This document shows positions 43,654-53,801 of a stretch of DNA of 64,000 nt, piece after piece; position 1 is the first letter of the stretch, and the number at the start of each line of letters is the position of its first letter. This DNA is from Tetrapyrgos nigripes (taxonomy: Eukaryota; Basidiomycota; Agaricomycetes; Agaricales; Campanellaceae). The position numbers and the translations under genes are program-made. The DNA is taken from positions 186,001 through 250,000 of the forward strand of contig JAACJM010000034.1 of NCBI GenBank assembly GCA_013368315.1, read 5' to 3'. The notes under the pieces were generated by a model that saw only the letters and a program-made list of their open reading frames with translations, searched no databases and was not told where the DNA came from.

Positions 43654-45954
43654 ATGCGCCTCCTCAACACGTCTACCTACGAGTTGGAAGAGTTTTTCGG
43701 CTCAAACATTCCAGAATACGCCATTCTTTCGCATACATGGGAGGAGGAGGAGATTCTGTTCTCGGATCTACGGGACGAATCCAGCCGCCAGAACGCGAAG
43801 TTGAAGAAAGGATGGGACAAAGTCTTGGGAGCCTGCGAACGCGCTCTGTACGATGGATTGGAATGGGTTTGGATCGACACCTGTTGTATCGATAAACAGA
43901 GTAGTGCCGAATTATCAGAAGCCATTAATTCCATGTTCAGCTATTACAGGGACTCGTTCGTCTGCTATGCATACCTGTCGGACTATCACATTTCCATAAC
44001 TGGTTTTCCCGACGTTCATAATGCAGGCAGGATTTCGTTGGGAGATTGTCGGTGGTTCACGAGAGGCTGGACGTTGCAGGAACTTCTCGCTCCGTTTGAC
44101 TTGGTTTTCTTTGATGCCGAATGGGAGGATATGGGGACAAAGTACAGCCTGAGGGAGGCTGTCAGTACGATCACACGAATTCCACCCCACGTCTTCGTCG
44201 ATAAGGATATAACGTCCTTCAGTATAGCGGCTAGGATGTCGTGGGCCGCAGATCGTCAGACCACTCGGGAGGAAGACCGTGCCTACTCTCTTATGGGGAT
44301 CTTTGGAGTCAATATGCCACCGCTCTATGGAGAAGGGGGGGCCAAGGCTTTCTTACGTTTACAGGAGGAAATTCTCAAGTACTCCGACGACCATAGCCTC
44401 TTTGCATGGCATGCGGCGTTTGATCCTCAGAATCCATATTTCGAGAGTAGAGGACTTTTGGCGGAGTCTCCTTCCGAGTTTAGAGACTCTGGTGATGTCT
44501 GCACCTCCACCAAAACTGGGCTCTTGAAGTCTCCCTATTCCATGACCAACAGTGGCTTGCGTATCCATCTTCCGTTACGACGCGCCCCCTCCTTTCCCGA
44601 AAAGCCGTCCTTTCTTTTCACTGCCCAATTATGCTGCCAACTCGGAAATAATGCTGACAGTCCAGTCTTTCTCAGTGTCTACTTGGAAAAAGTGGAAGGG
44701 GAAGGTTACACTTCTTGGCATCGTTGGCGTCCGCATTGTCTTTTAAAGGATCGTGTGCCTTTCCACGACGACGATGTGAGGGAGATATATGTAAAAGCGA
44801 TCCAGACCAGCCACGAACACAGGCTTCGGCCAAGTAAAACCCTTTATTCCAAGTCACGAAAACCGCACATCGCTCTCTCTCTGAAGATGCCGTCACTCCA
44901 AATTAGACCGAATTCTCGGGAGCCATATTACGACTCAAAGACTGGAAGGTGGTTTATCCACTACTCCTTATACGACACAAACTCCCCCCGATCAACTCAC
45001 GAGCTGCGTTGTGCTCTTCCTGGTGCCGCGGATCCCATGCTTCTGTATATACGTGACGAGGTGTTTTGGAAGGTACTTGCCAATATCCAAGAGCCGAATA
45101 ACGAGCTCGCTGAGAGAGAACGACTTCAGCCTTACTTCCGGGATCAAATGCCCCTGTCATTCCACGAGAGGGATGAAAAGGCAATGATTTCTCTACGCAA
45201 ATTGCTCGTCCAAACCTCTCTAGCAGGCGCTTTATTACCCGCAGTCGAAGTTGGTTGCCGTTTGGAAATCAGGTCCATCCAGAGGGTACAGGAAGCATCC
45301 ACTGGTGGACAGTCTCATAGATCATTGCAGCAATCAGTGTCTAGAAACGATCCCAAAATACTCGTCATCCCATTCCGCTTACGCTGCTCAGAGCTCTACG
45401 GCGTGACGGTTCTGACCACACAGTGGGATTTTGCTTCCAGCCCAAATTGGCCGGCACTCTCTTGGACCACGGAATGTGATTGGCACAGCGACCCTGCACG
45501 CAGGTACTACAATGGTGTCTCTCTTACACTGACGAGCAAACCTGCAGCATTATTGTGCATACTTGAAGTCGAAAAAAATACTCAAGCACAAAGATGGGGA
45601 GAGGAGAGGCGCATTGCGGTGATTCTGGAGATTGTTCAGATGGTGGTAGTTTGGCATGAGGCGTTCTCAGTCAAGCATCAAGGGGACGACCAGACGCAGA
45701 TTCTGCGTGAGGCTGAAAGATTTTGGCGAGCTAGGAGGCAGAGTGCTCATCCTGAGACCCGACGAGAGAAGCGCGAGGAGTTTCGGTTATCCAATCTAGA
45801 GTTGACAACGCTTAAATACGAGAACTTTCCCGTACTGCAGATAGATACCGTCAAAGAATGGACTTTAGGGCAAGATACAGTGCGGATTGGTTTGGAATAC
45901 AGTCCATCTCTGAATGAACCGGCATATAATTTGAAGCAGGTAGTGATAGGATAG
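43654..45954 (+). CDS. HET-domain protein (HET1)
   Basis: Intronless frame of 766 codons from the Met that starts MRLLNTSTYELEEF, the usual HET start; an upstream Met at 43582 would add 24 residues. The N-terminal HET domain (residues ~1-250) shows EYAILSHTWEEEEI, GLEWVWIDTCCIDK, ELSEAINSMFSYYRDS, CRWFTRGWTLQELLAP, ARMSWAADRQTTREEDRAYS and GIFGVNMPPLYGEG. The remaining ~500 residues have no domain that I recognise. HET proteins trigger programmed cell death on non-self fusion in filamentous fungi, and the HET domain is thought to be TIR-like. Specific role not known; there is no adjacent NLR. Confidence 0.92.
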   Translation: MRLLNTSTYELEEFFGSNIPEYAILSHTWEEEEILFSDLRDESSRQNAKLKKGWDKVLGACERALYDGLEWVWIDTCCIDKQSSAELSEAINSMFSYYRDSFVCYAYLSDYHISITGFPDVHNAGRISLGDCRWFTRGWTLQELLAPFDLVFFDAEWEDMGTKYSLREAVSTITRIPPHVFVDKDITSFSIAARMSWAADRQTTREEDRAYSLMGIFGVNMPPLYGEGGAKAFLRLQEEILKYSDDHSLFAWHAAFDPQNPYFESRGLLAESPSEFRDSGDVCTSTKTGLLKSPYSMTNSGLRIHLPLRRAPSFPEKPSFLFTAQLCCQLGNNADSPVFLSVYLEKVEGEGYTSWHRWRPHCLLKDRVPFHDDDVREIYVKAIQTSHEHRLRPSKTLYSKSRKPHIALSLKMPSLQIRPNSREPYYDSKTGRWFIHYSLYDTNSPRSTHELRCALPGAADPMLLYIRDEVFWKVLANIQEPNNELAERERLQPYFRDQMPLSFHERDEKAMISLRKLLVQTSLAGALLPAVEVGCRLEIRSIQRVQEASTGGQSHRSLQQSVSRNDPKILVIPFRLRCSELYGVTVLTTQWDFASSPNWPALSWTTECDWHSDPARRYYNGVSLTLTSKPAALLCILEVEKNTQAQRWGEERRIAVILEIVQMVVVWHEAFSVKHQGDDQTQILREAERFWRARRQSAHPETRREKREEFRLSNLELTTLKYENFPVLQIDTVKEWTLGQDTVRIGLEYSPSLNEPAYNLKQVVIG

Positions 45955-47932
45955 TTGGTAGTAGTAGGAGAACCATTGTTATTGAGCTTCATGTATCCGT
46001 ACTTCTCCGAGTTGTAAGTGTGGCAACCTGGGATGAGGTCGCAACCGTGGGCAGAGACATAAAGACAAGATTTACATGGACACTCACCTAAATGTCCCTG
46101 CGCATTCCAAGCAGTCGCCTCCGCCTTAGAGTAGTACCAGCGGCCTCCACTTCCTCCTTACTCCGATAGTCTCGTTAATTAGTTCAAGCTCCAGGGGACA
46201 GGGAAAGTGAACAGTGTCAAGATATCCACCAAGTCCAGCGTGCTGTTCCATGGTTAGGTCAAGGTTAGGTCCTCCAGTATCCAATGAGTACTAATTAAGA
46301 ATGCGAGTCTAGGATTTGCTGAGAGGACGCTCACTTGGGGCTCACTTTGTTGTCTAGGTCCTCCAAACGCACACAGCGTTTCCATTTGCTTCAATCATGA
46401 CTTCAGCTGCTCTATGACAGGTTCATTTTGGGGACAGTTTGAAGGTGTGTAGAAGACCGGTTTACAAGTCGCAATAAGTGCGAGAAAGGCTCGGCGTTTG
46501 CTCGGCGTTTTCTCATCCGTACCATGACAGCTGGAATGATAACTTGCATTCTTCTCCAAAGCCTTCACGAGTCGACAAAGTCCTCAACCCGAGTCGCAAG
46601 AAATCGTACGGTATAACGGCCTTATCATCTGAGGGCGTGACAAGGAAGGAAACTTTCGTCCAAGGGGTCTCCAAAATGATATGACCAGACCGGACGTTCC
46701 TTTTTGGTCATAAGGTCCAGCTTGACCCCCCCCTCCCCCTCTCCTTCCCAAAAATGGTAAGTGATAAGATAAATATGGCTTACAAATCATGAAATCAGAT
46801 CAATTTTTCCTCCTGGCTACCTCATAGGCCCTCTGCTAACCTACAGATGCTGTGGATTAGTGATATATTCTGTGTGATACCTATCATATTGAGGTAGCAA
46901 ATCATTTTCTGACAATGTTTGTGATGTGGCACCAGTGGTGACATCACTGATCATAGGAATTACATACCATTTAAAGGTGAGATTTCATTGTTACGGGCCA
47001 GAAAGCTCATTACACATGGCTTTTATGGGTCCTGAGTATGTTTTGTGCACTTTCAGATCCAAATGGCTTCATAAAGTATGTCTATACACCCTTCATGTGA
47101 TGGTGTACCTTTTGGTCATAAGGTCTCTCCAGACCCCCCCTCCCCCCCAAGGTCTGGTCTCAGGTAGACCAACTGAAGACCCCTTGCTTTCGTCGGATCA
47201 TTCGAAAGAAACATGTTCTCAACGCAAGAAGCCTGCAGCCATGAACAGCTCTCCTTGACACCTTACGGCTGTTCTAGCGTCAAGCCTACACTATTTATAG
47301 CTTCACTATTCGACATAAGGCCAGCTTTACCCGGCACCTAATATCGTCGAAAAGCAGTCTCCCCGCGAAACGCGTCTCTGCATCTTACCCTCAATTCTTC
47401 AAACTTGTAGGCTTTGAGGTCTCTACACGATTACCCCTTACTTGAAGGTATGTTATACTGTCAATCTACAGTTTTCCAGTGTTAAAATGACATTTCAGTT
47501 CTGCACTTGGAGTCCTTCACCTACATCTACGGCACTACTCGCTCCCGTCCTCCCAGACAGGCAAACACTGCTCTTCTCCGAAGGTCTACCCTCTTCCGCA
47601 CATCTCTTCCTTACATCGATAAGTTACGCTGGTCAGTTGCTACTCGAAGGTGTGTAACAGAGCTTGTCTGTCCCTTTATTTTGTTTGTTAAAAGGACACT
47701 GTACTAGCAGGTTTGCTCTCAAACCTTTCCGCCTACTACTACAGTCTTCGCAAGCCGGTATCCCTCAAGTCTATAAGGCTGGCCTTCTGCCGTTATCCTC
47801 CTCAAGTACTCATCCTCAAAAGCCGTGTTAGAAGTATCCATCCAAGGTGTGTTGGTGTATATGACGTTCATTAATTCCTGTTCATATCTCATCATGGATT
47901 TATCTCTACAGCGCGACTACTCATACATACCC
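45955..47932. other. Intergenic between HET1 and HET2
   Basis: Contains a near-direct repeat, TTTTGGTCATAAGGTC followed within ~15 bp by a C-run plus CTCCCC, at 46703 and 47110, about 0.4 kb apart, and the HET2 upstream copy of GAAGGTGTGTAACAGAGCTT at 47646-47665. No gene found. Confidence 0.4.
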
Positions 47933-49690
47933 ATGCGCCTACTTCATACATCCCGCTACGAACTCAGAGAGTTCTCTGGCCCAGACAACGCCATCCCCGA
48001 ATACGCCATTCTATCACATACATGGGAGGATGACGAGGTCCTATTCTCGGATTTTCGGTGTCAGTCTAGTCTAGAGAAGGCCAAATCGGAGAAAACGAGA
48101 AGCTGGCACAAACTCCTGAAGACATGCGAACGCGCAAAGTATGATGGTCTGGAATGGGTGTGGATAGATACATGCTGCATCAACAAAGAAAGTAGCGCCG
48201 AACTCTCTGAGGCTATCAATTCCATGTTCAGATACTACAGCGATGCGTTCGTATGCTATGCATATCTTTCAGACTATCTCATTCGGGAGCACGATTACCC
48301 CGACGTGGAACACGGGAACGCCGCTTTCTCAAATTGCCGGTGGTTCACCAGGGGCTGGACGTTGCAGGAGCTCATCGCACCAGACCAAGTCGTCTTTTTT
48401 GACGCCGAGTGGAGAGACTTGGGAACAAAGACTGGGATGAAGGAAGCTGTGAGCAGCGTAACTGGAATACCTGTTCAAGTCTTCGAGGATGGTAGTCTTC
48501 TGAATACGAGCATAGCAGCCAAAATGTCCTGGGCCGCGGAGCGTCAGACCACTCGGGAGGAAGACTGTGCCTATTCACTCATGGGACTCTTTGCTGTCAA
48601 CATGCCACCTCTCTACGGTGAAGGGGGAGAGAGGGCATTTATGCACCTGCAGGAGGAGATTATCAAGTATTCGACGGACCAGAGCATCTTTGCTTGGGTA
48701 CAAGAGGATGTTCCCGGAACTAGTACCAGGCATAGGGGACTGCTTGCTCGCTCTCCTTCCGAGTTCAAAGCCTCCGGCCATGTTCGTGCTATGACAATCC
48801 GAAGTGATTTCCCATATTCTCTTACCAATCGAGGCCTACATATCTATCTTCCAATGACGCGTGTCTACGACATCATCACACATGACTCAGATAATGTCTT
48901 TGTGGCCTATCTGAACTGTACCGTTGTGACAGCCAGAGGAGTTGAGCACTTGGGTATCTATTTTCGGAAGTTGGACGGACCAGAGAGGTTATACGAGAGG
49001 TGGCATCCTGAACGACTTTGGGCAACTCGTCCAAACATTCAGGGGCTCAAGATAAAGGAGATATTTGTGAAGGAATTCCATCCATACCAAGGACGTCAAG
49101 GACTTTGGTCCGGAGATAGTAAACGGCTCAGAAATCCAGCGGAGATCTTGTTCACCTGGAAGAAGTCCGCCTCCTCTGTCTGTTCAGACACTTTGCTGGA
49201 ACTGGACTCCACAGGTCCTGGTACCACAACTGCAGGCCGGCGATACGAACTTTGTTATCGATCCAATCCCGACGAGGAATCCAGGCCCCCGCAGAAACTT
49301 GATCTCTTGTTTGCCCATGACTGGAAAGGGCAGCTCTCCCTGAGTTTGCATCATAAAGAAGAAGGAGTTTGGGCTTGGAGAATTTTAGAGAGGATGATGG
49401 ACGCTTATCGTCTATGTCCTCATTCTCGCGACCAAGTAATCATGCCGCTCAATGAACACGAGTCGCTGTTGGTCCAGGCGCGAAAAGTGCAGCGTCCAGA
49501 GCATGTGAAATCTGATTTCCCTGTTGGTTTCCGCTTGGAGTTCTCTACATGTCGGAGAGAAATTTCTTCAAGCTCACTCCACCTGCGTAGGCCCATGATA
49601 ACATCCTTCCCTCCCCTATACGACAAGTCTATGTACAGCAAATACCTCAGTGCCGCCTTTAAAATAGCATACTACACACTGCGCAAGTAG
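47933..49690 (+). CDS. HET-domain protein (HET2)
   Basis: Intronless frame of 585 codons beginning MRLLHTSRYELREF; upstream Mets at 47825 and 47894 are in frame but unlikely. The HET domain is very similar to HET1: EYAILSHTWEDDEV, GLEWVWIDTCCINK, SEAINSMFRYYSDAF, CRWFTRGWTLQELIAP, SWAAERQTTREEDCAYSLMGLF, NMPPLYGEG. After about residue 300 the two proteins diverge and HET2 is ~180 residues shorter. Tandem orientation plus shared upstream sequence shows duplication followed by fast divergence of the C-terminal part. Confidence 0.92.
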   Translation: MRLLHTSRYELREFSGPDNAIPEYAILSHTWEDDEVLFSDFRCQSSLEKAKSEKTRSWHKLLKTCERAKYDGLEWVWIDTCCINKESSAELSEAINSMFRYYSDAFVCYAYLSDYLIREHDYPDVEHGNAAFSNCRWFTRGWTLQELIAPDQVVFFDAEWRDLGTKTGMKEAVSSVTGIPVQVFEDGSLLNTSIAAKMSWAAERQTTREEDCAYSLMGLFAVNMPPLYGEGGERAFMHLQEEIIKYSTDQSIFAWVQEDVPGTSTRHRGLLARSPSEFKASGHVRAMTIRSDFPYSLTNRGLHIYLPMTRVYDIITHDSDNVFVAYLNCTVVTARGVEHLGIYFRKLDGPERLYERWHPERLWATRPNIQGLKIKEIFVKEFHPYQGRQGLWSGDSKRLRNPAEILFTWKKSASSVCSDTLLELDSTGPGTTTAGRRYELCYRSNPDEESRPPQKLDLLFAHDWKGQLSLSLHHKEEGVWAWRILERMMDAYRLCPHSRDQVIMPLNEHESLLVQARKVQRPEHVKSDFPVGFRLEFSTCRREISSSSLHLRRPMITSFPPLYDKSMYSKYLSAAFKIAYYTLRK

Positions 49691-49960
49691 AGACTGAAGC
49701 CGCAGAGATCCGACGAAGGAGAGGCAGAAGTGAAAAATGTGACAGGACGTGACATTTCGCCGCGTCAAGACCTGCCGGTGGTGCCGACTAGCCTTCCATT
49801 GAAATTTCCACGCCGAAAAATTTTAGTCTTTTTCACTTCCCGTTCGCTCACCATGCAGAAACATGCCACACTCCAGATCTGTGCTCACAGACAGGCGAAT
49901 CTGGAAGATATACACACCCTATGACCTAGAATACCAAGCTGAGTATTTTTCTTACCATTA

Positions 49961-51578
49961 CTATATTGTACCGGGAAGCTGGCCACCATAGTGTCTTTTG
50001 ATAATTCCTCTTGACAACAATGTGCTGTTGCCATGATTATTGTGTCTATGGATAGTGTAGCATCTTTGCTATAAGATATATGAGTATGGGATTTTTACCA
50101 ATGAAACTGCTGGCTCAGTGAATATTTTCCTGCGACAAGTCGAAATTTGGCTAAAACTGGGAAGCTGGCCACGCGTGAGAATATTTGTAAGCAGCCAGTC
50201 CGCGTCACCAACGTCGTCCGTTTCTCGCCCTGTATTCGCGTCGCAGTCCCTCATCTACTTCGCCAGGCACATGTAGCTATACTATAAAGATAAATTGACC
50301 TATTTGAAGTGTTTTGGGGTGCCAAAAGGACTTATACTGCTACTCTTTCTTCTCCTTTCCTTCTTACTCCATACCTGCTACTTTGTACCATACCCACTGT
50401 AACTCATGCCTACCACTCCGGAATGACATATCAATAGATGGTATTAGTGCTTGAAACAACTACTGAGGCAAACCGCATAGCAAGGTGTGGAAAATAGTCA
50501 GTGGTCAGACTCCATTGAGACGGGTGGTAAGTGTAACTTGCAGGACTCCATAAACACTGCAAAGACATGTTGGGACCTTTGGGGTCTTCTTTTATGGCTC
50601 TCAAAGCATGCTGCAGTCTTTCATCCTGGCTGAAAGTCAAATCATGGAGAGTATCGAGGTCAAGAGTTGATGTAGGTGGTATTGGGACAAAATGGGGTAC
50701 AAGGAGCTGAAGCACGAATGTCGATGCTGAGGACACTTTTCAATTGAGAATGCTGTAGAGGAGCACGAAATCATTGTTTATTACATTATTTTGACATTAC
50801 AAGTTATGCTAAAGGTCAACAAGAAGATGGTGGTATTTTTGGCCAAAACATCCCAAGCCTGACACTGCCAGAGTGAACAGCCTATGAGACAATCCTCATG
50901 AATCATGCTCAGGAAGTAAGATTGAAGGTCAAGTTATACACTTGTGAAGCTTTTTGGTCCCTGAAATCAATCACTTCCACCCTAGACCTTGTTTATTCAG
51001 CCCTTACACAGAAGGTGTAGGCGAGGAATGGAGCCTGCTCAAGCATCAGGAAAAAACCTTAAAAATGAAAAACATGTGACATCGCACCAAGGAAGATGTC
51101 AAAATTGAGACTGTAAAGTTACATTGCGTCCCGAGGTCATCTGGAGTCAGCATGCGAGGGACAAGGTGGTGTGTTCAGCATCTGAGTAGGTAAGCAATCT
51201 TCAAGCAAAGATAGATGTATAGTGCGGGCTATTGCACAAAATAGCAGATAGGGTGATTGCTAAAGAAGCCCAGATATAAGGGAGCAAAAGGAGTACAAAA
51301 TGGACGTAAATGACGCAGAGGAGGAGGAGATACGACGCGATGATCCCATTATGGGTGGCTGCTTACCTAAGGATTTGTGTCATTCCCTTCATTTCATGTC
51401 AAAACTTTGCCGATTTCTCAATGTCGGCTACCTCTCTCTGGATGAGCTTTGGTACGTGAACAATGACCACTTAGTTGTCTATTTTCATCCTACAAAACTT
51501 ATCCAAAGTCTCCTCGTTCTGGAGATATTTACCAAATGGCCAGCTTCCCAGTGTGGCCAGCTTCCCGGTACAATATAG
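49961..51578. mobile_element. TA-flanked inverted-repeat element with subterminal GGGAAGCTGGCCA repeats
   Basis: 1,618 bp. Left end CTATATTGTACCGGGAAGCT (49961-49980), continuing GGCCAC, is mirrored perfectly at the right end (51553-51578). TA lies on both sides (49959-49960 and 51579-51580), the target of Tc1/mariner/pogo transposons. Extra copies of GGGAAGCTGGCCA lie inside at ~50159-50172 (direct) and ~51537-51550 (inverted). A minus-strand frame at 50431-50736 contains FSQDERLQHALRAIKEDP, weakly like the first helices of pogo/Fot psq-type DNA-binding domains. No transposase core, so non-autonomous. Confidence 0.7.
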
Positions 51579-51909
51579 TATCCTTTCGTTTAGCCATTTT
51601 TCATTGCTGTCACGCTCGCAGATCCTTCGTTTTTTAGGTATTTCTGGCTTCTGGCAGATGCTCAACATTTGCCTTTCTCATAGAAAGCACATAGTAGTGT
51701 AGATATACCCTACAGATAGCTAATACAAGATTTTGACCACCGGAAACGAAGGGACGCAGGAGATACGAAGAGAATTTCTCGATTTTTTCACTTCTGATCG
51801 ATTTTTCATTTCCGGGCTACCATCAGTACTTTCACATCTCTATATGGGGTATATCGTGTATATGACATATAACTCCAAAAAGTCCGACTTCAGGCTTATA
51901 CCCATATAG

Positions 51910-52140
51910 ACTCATACATCTTATCTCGCGATGAAGAGATGCGATGTGGCAGGGGTATGTGTACGATGTAGGGAGTGAGGGTAGCGGATTGGAGGGATGA
52001 ATGGGATCAGGCAATAGGGCTGGAGAAGTCTTGAAGCATTGTCGACGCACAAGTATGAGGGTGTGAAGGAGGAGGAGAATTGGAAGTCTGGTAGGGGTGT
52101 AGACCCAATGTGGGGGTACTCTCTGTGGAACCACGGACTT
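51910..52140 (-). repeat. Dispersed repeat, copy 1 (inverted)
   Basis: Read on the minus strand, its strings CTTCAAGACTTCTCCAGCCC and CCATTCATCCCTCCAATC also occur at 52930-52985. Its outer end GTGGTTCCACAGAGAG recurs at 61172-61188. Confidence 0.7.
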
Positions 52141-52879
52141 GCAAAGAAGAGGAACAGATTTCTAATCTGTCACCACAACCACTTGGCTATAGCACCGACA
52201 TTGTGCCACAGGTCCTCGAACCCCTTCAGCAGTTCCCTACTCTCCTCTAGGGCTCCTAGCGGATTGAATGATCCAGCACCTATCCACTGATGAGGCCTTG
52301 GATTCAGATGGTGGATGAGCCTCTGGAGGTGCACCCAACTGACAGATATCATCCATCCATCCATAGATCATTGTCAGATCACTGAAGTACATGGGAATGT
52401 GTCGTACTTGCCAATTTAGGTCGATTCTCAGGCTTTCCTGAGGTGCTGTATAGTTGGAAAAACTCACCAAAATCCACAGAAAGATCTTTTCGATGCATTA
52501 AGTGTCCTGAACACTTTGTTTGGTGTCGCATTTGCATGGGAAAACACTGGCAAAGGGACCAAAGGCATTCTCGTCGTAATATGTGTCAGTAGTGAGTAAA
52601 TTGATAGTTTTACATGTATAGTACTTGACCTGTAATTAGATGCAGTTAAACAATGAAAAACTACCTTCATAATGTTTCTTTGTACACTCGTAAGTATGTC
52701 AGCCACCCATCCACAGATGATCTGGTCATCCGACGATGTGGATTGACATTCTTGAGCATTTCATCTGAGCAGATGGATCCACATCTGAACAGCATTCAAT
52801 CTGCTAGGAGCCCTACCAGAGTCTCCTCATCGACATTTTCCAGTGTTCTTGTGATGAAGTCTATCACTAAATTGCTCAA

Positions 52880-53175
52880 CAACACTGCTACTAGACTCCC
52901 AATCCTCCTCCTTCACTCCTGCGCATTGACAATACCTCAAGACTTCTCCAGCCCCACTTCCCAGTCCCATTCATCCCTCCAATCTGCCATCCTCACTCCC
53001 TACACTGTATACACACCTCTGCTGCATCGTCTCTCTTCGTCACAGCCCATATTGTACCAGTGTTTCAGTGTGGTAGACACCCTACCCTGCCTGCGAGGAT
53101 GATTGGCCCTACTACACTGTTGCTTGCCCTGCAGTTATCCATATATTGGGTCCACATAGTAGCTCCTTGTAGCTA
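52880..53175 (+). repeat. Dispersed repeat, copy 2
   Basis: Shares the strings above with copy 1 and, at its right end, GGTAGACACCCTACCCTGC and GATTGGCCCTACT with 62117-62160 in copy 3. Confidence 0.7.
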
Positions 53176-53229
53176 GTACAGTGCAGCATGGAATGAAGTC
53201 CTTTTTGTGAAGCCAACTGCTGAAGAATA

Positions 53230-53514
53230 TGTTGAATTGGTGAATTAGTAAGCAGCCATCAACATTAGATTAGATATAGATTAGATAGTAATCTAGTTAG
53301 TTATGCTTACTGTACATTAGAAGTTCTTAGATAAGTAGTCACATGTACTATCTAGAACAGTATATAAGGGCTCGTAGATTGCCCTACAACAATAAGGATT
53401 TTCCTTAACACTCATCGCTCTTAACCTCTGAACAAACTGCTCTAACAAGCACTTCTACATCCCCAGGTAAGTATGCAGTTGCCGCTACGTATATAGAACA
53501 TAGCCTGCTCAACA
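53230..53514 (+). repeat. 5' LTR of copia element 2
   Basis: Begins TGTTGAATTGG, ends CTCAACA (TG...CA termini). Contains a TATA-like TATATAAGG at 53361-53369 and a strong 5' splice-site consensus CAGGTAAGT at 53464-53472. Confidence 0.93.
53361..53369 (+). promoter_or_regulatory. TATA-like box in LTR
   Basis: TATATAAGG inside the 5' LTR, about 100 bp before its end, suitably placed for the element promoter; also in the 3' LTR. Confidence 0.55.
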
Positions 53515-53527
53515 GGTTATGGGCCCC
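53515..53527 (+). promoter_or_regulatory. Primer-binding site of copia element 2 (half-tRNA type)
   Basis: GGTTATGGGCCCC directly abuts the 5' LTR; identical to the site of copia element 1 and similar to the initiator-tRNA-Met internal site of Drosophila copia. Confidence 0.75.
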
Positions 53528-53801
53528 GCAAGCCCTGGACATCGCGCCATCACTGGCAGCTGTCCTAGACTGCGTAATACCTGGTAGCGCCCCTGCGGCT
53601 GCTTGAACATCGCCCTCTGTGGCAGAAGTTCTTTACATGCGCCTTCATGGCTGCTGTATGTGCTCAGTAGCGCCTTCATGGCTGCAAGCTAATATAATGC
53701 ACACCGGGGATAATCACTGTCATAAGCGCGCTAGCTGCAGCTTTTAATTTATTTTCATGGCGCGTCCTTAATGCCACCACTTATCTTGCATATAGGATGT
53801 T

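Larger units (their letters stand above)
51579..53229. other. Repeat-bearing intergenic region with inverted copies
   Basis: 51910-52140 (minus) and about 52880-53175 (plus) carry copies of the same dispersed repeat in opposite orientation; see the repeat entries. No gene recognised. Confidence 0.5.
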
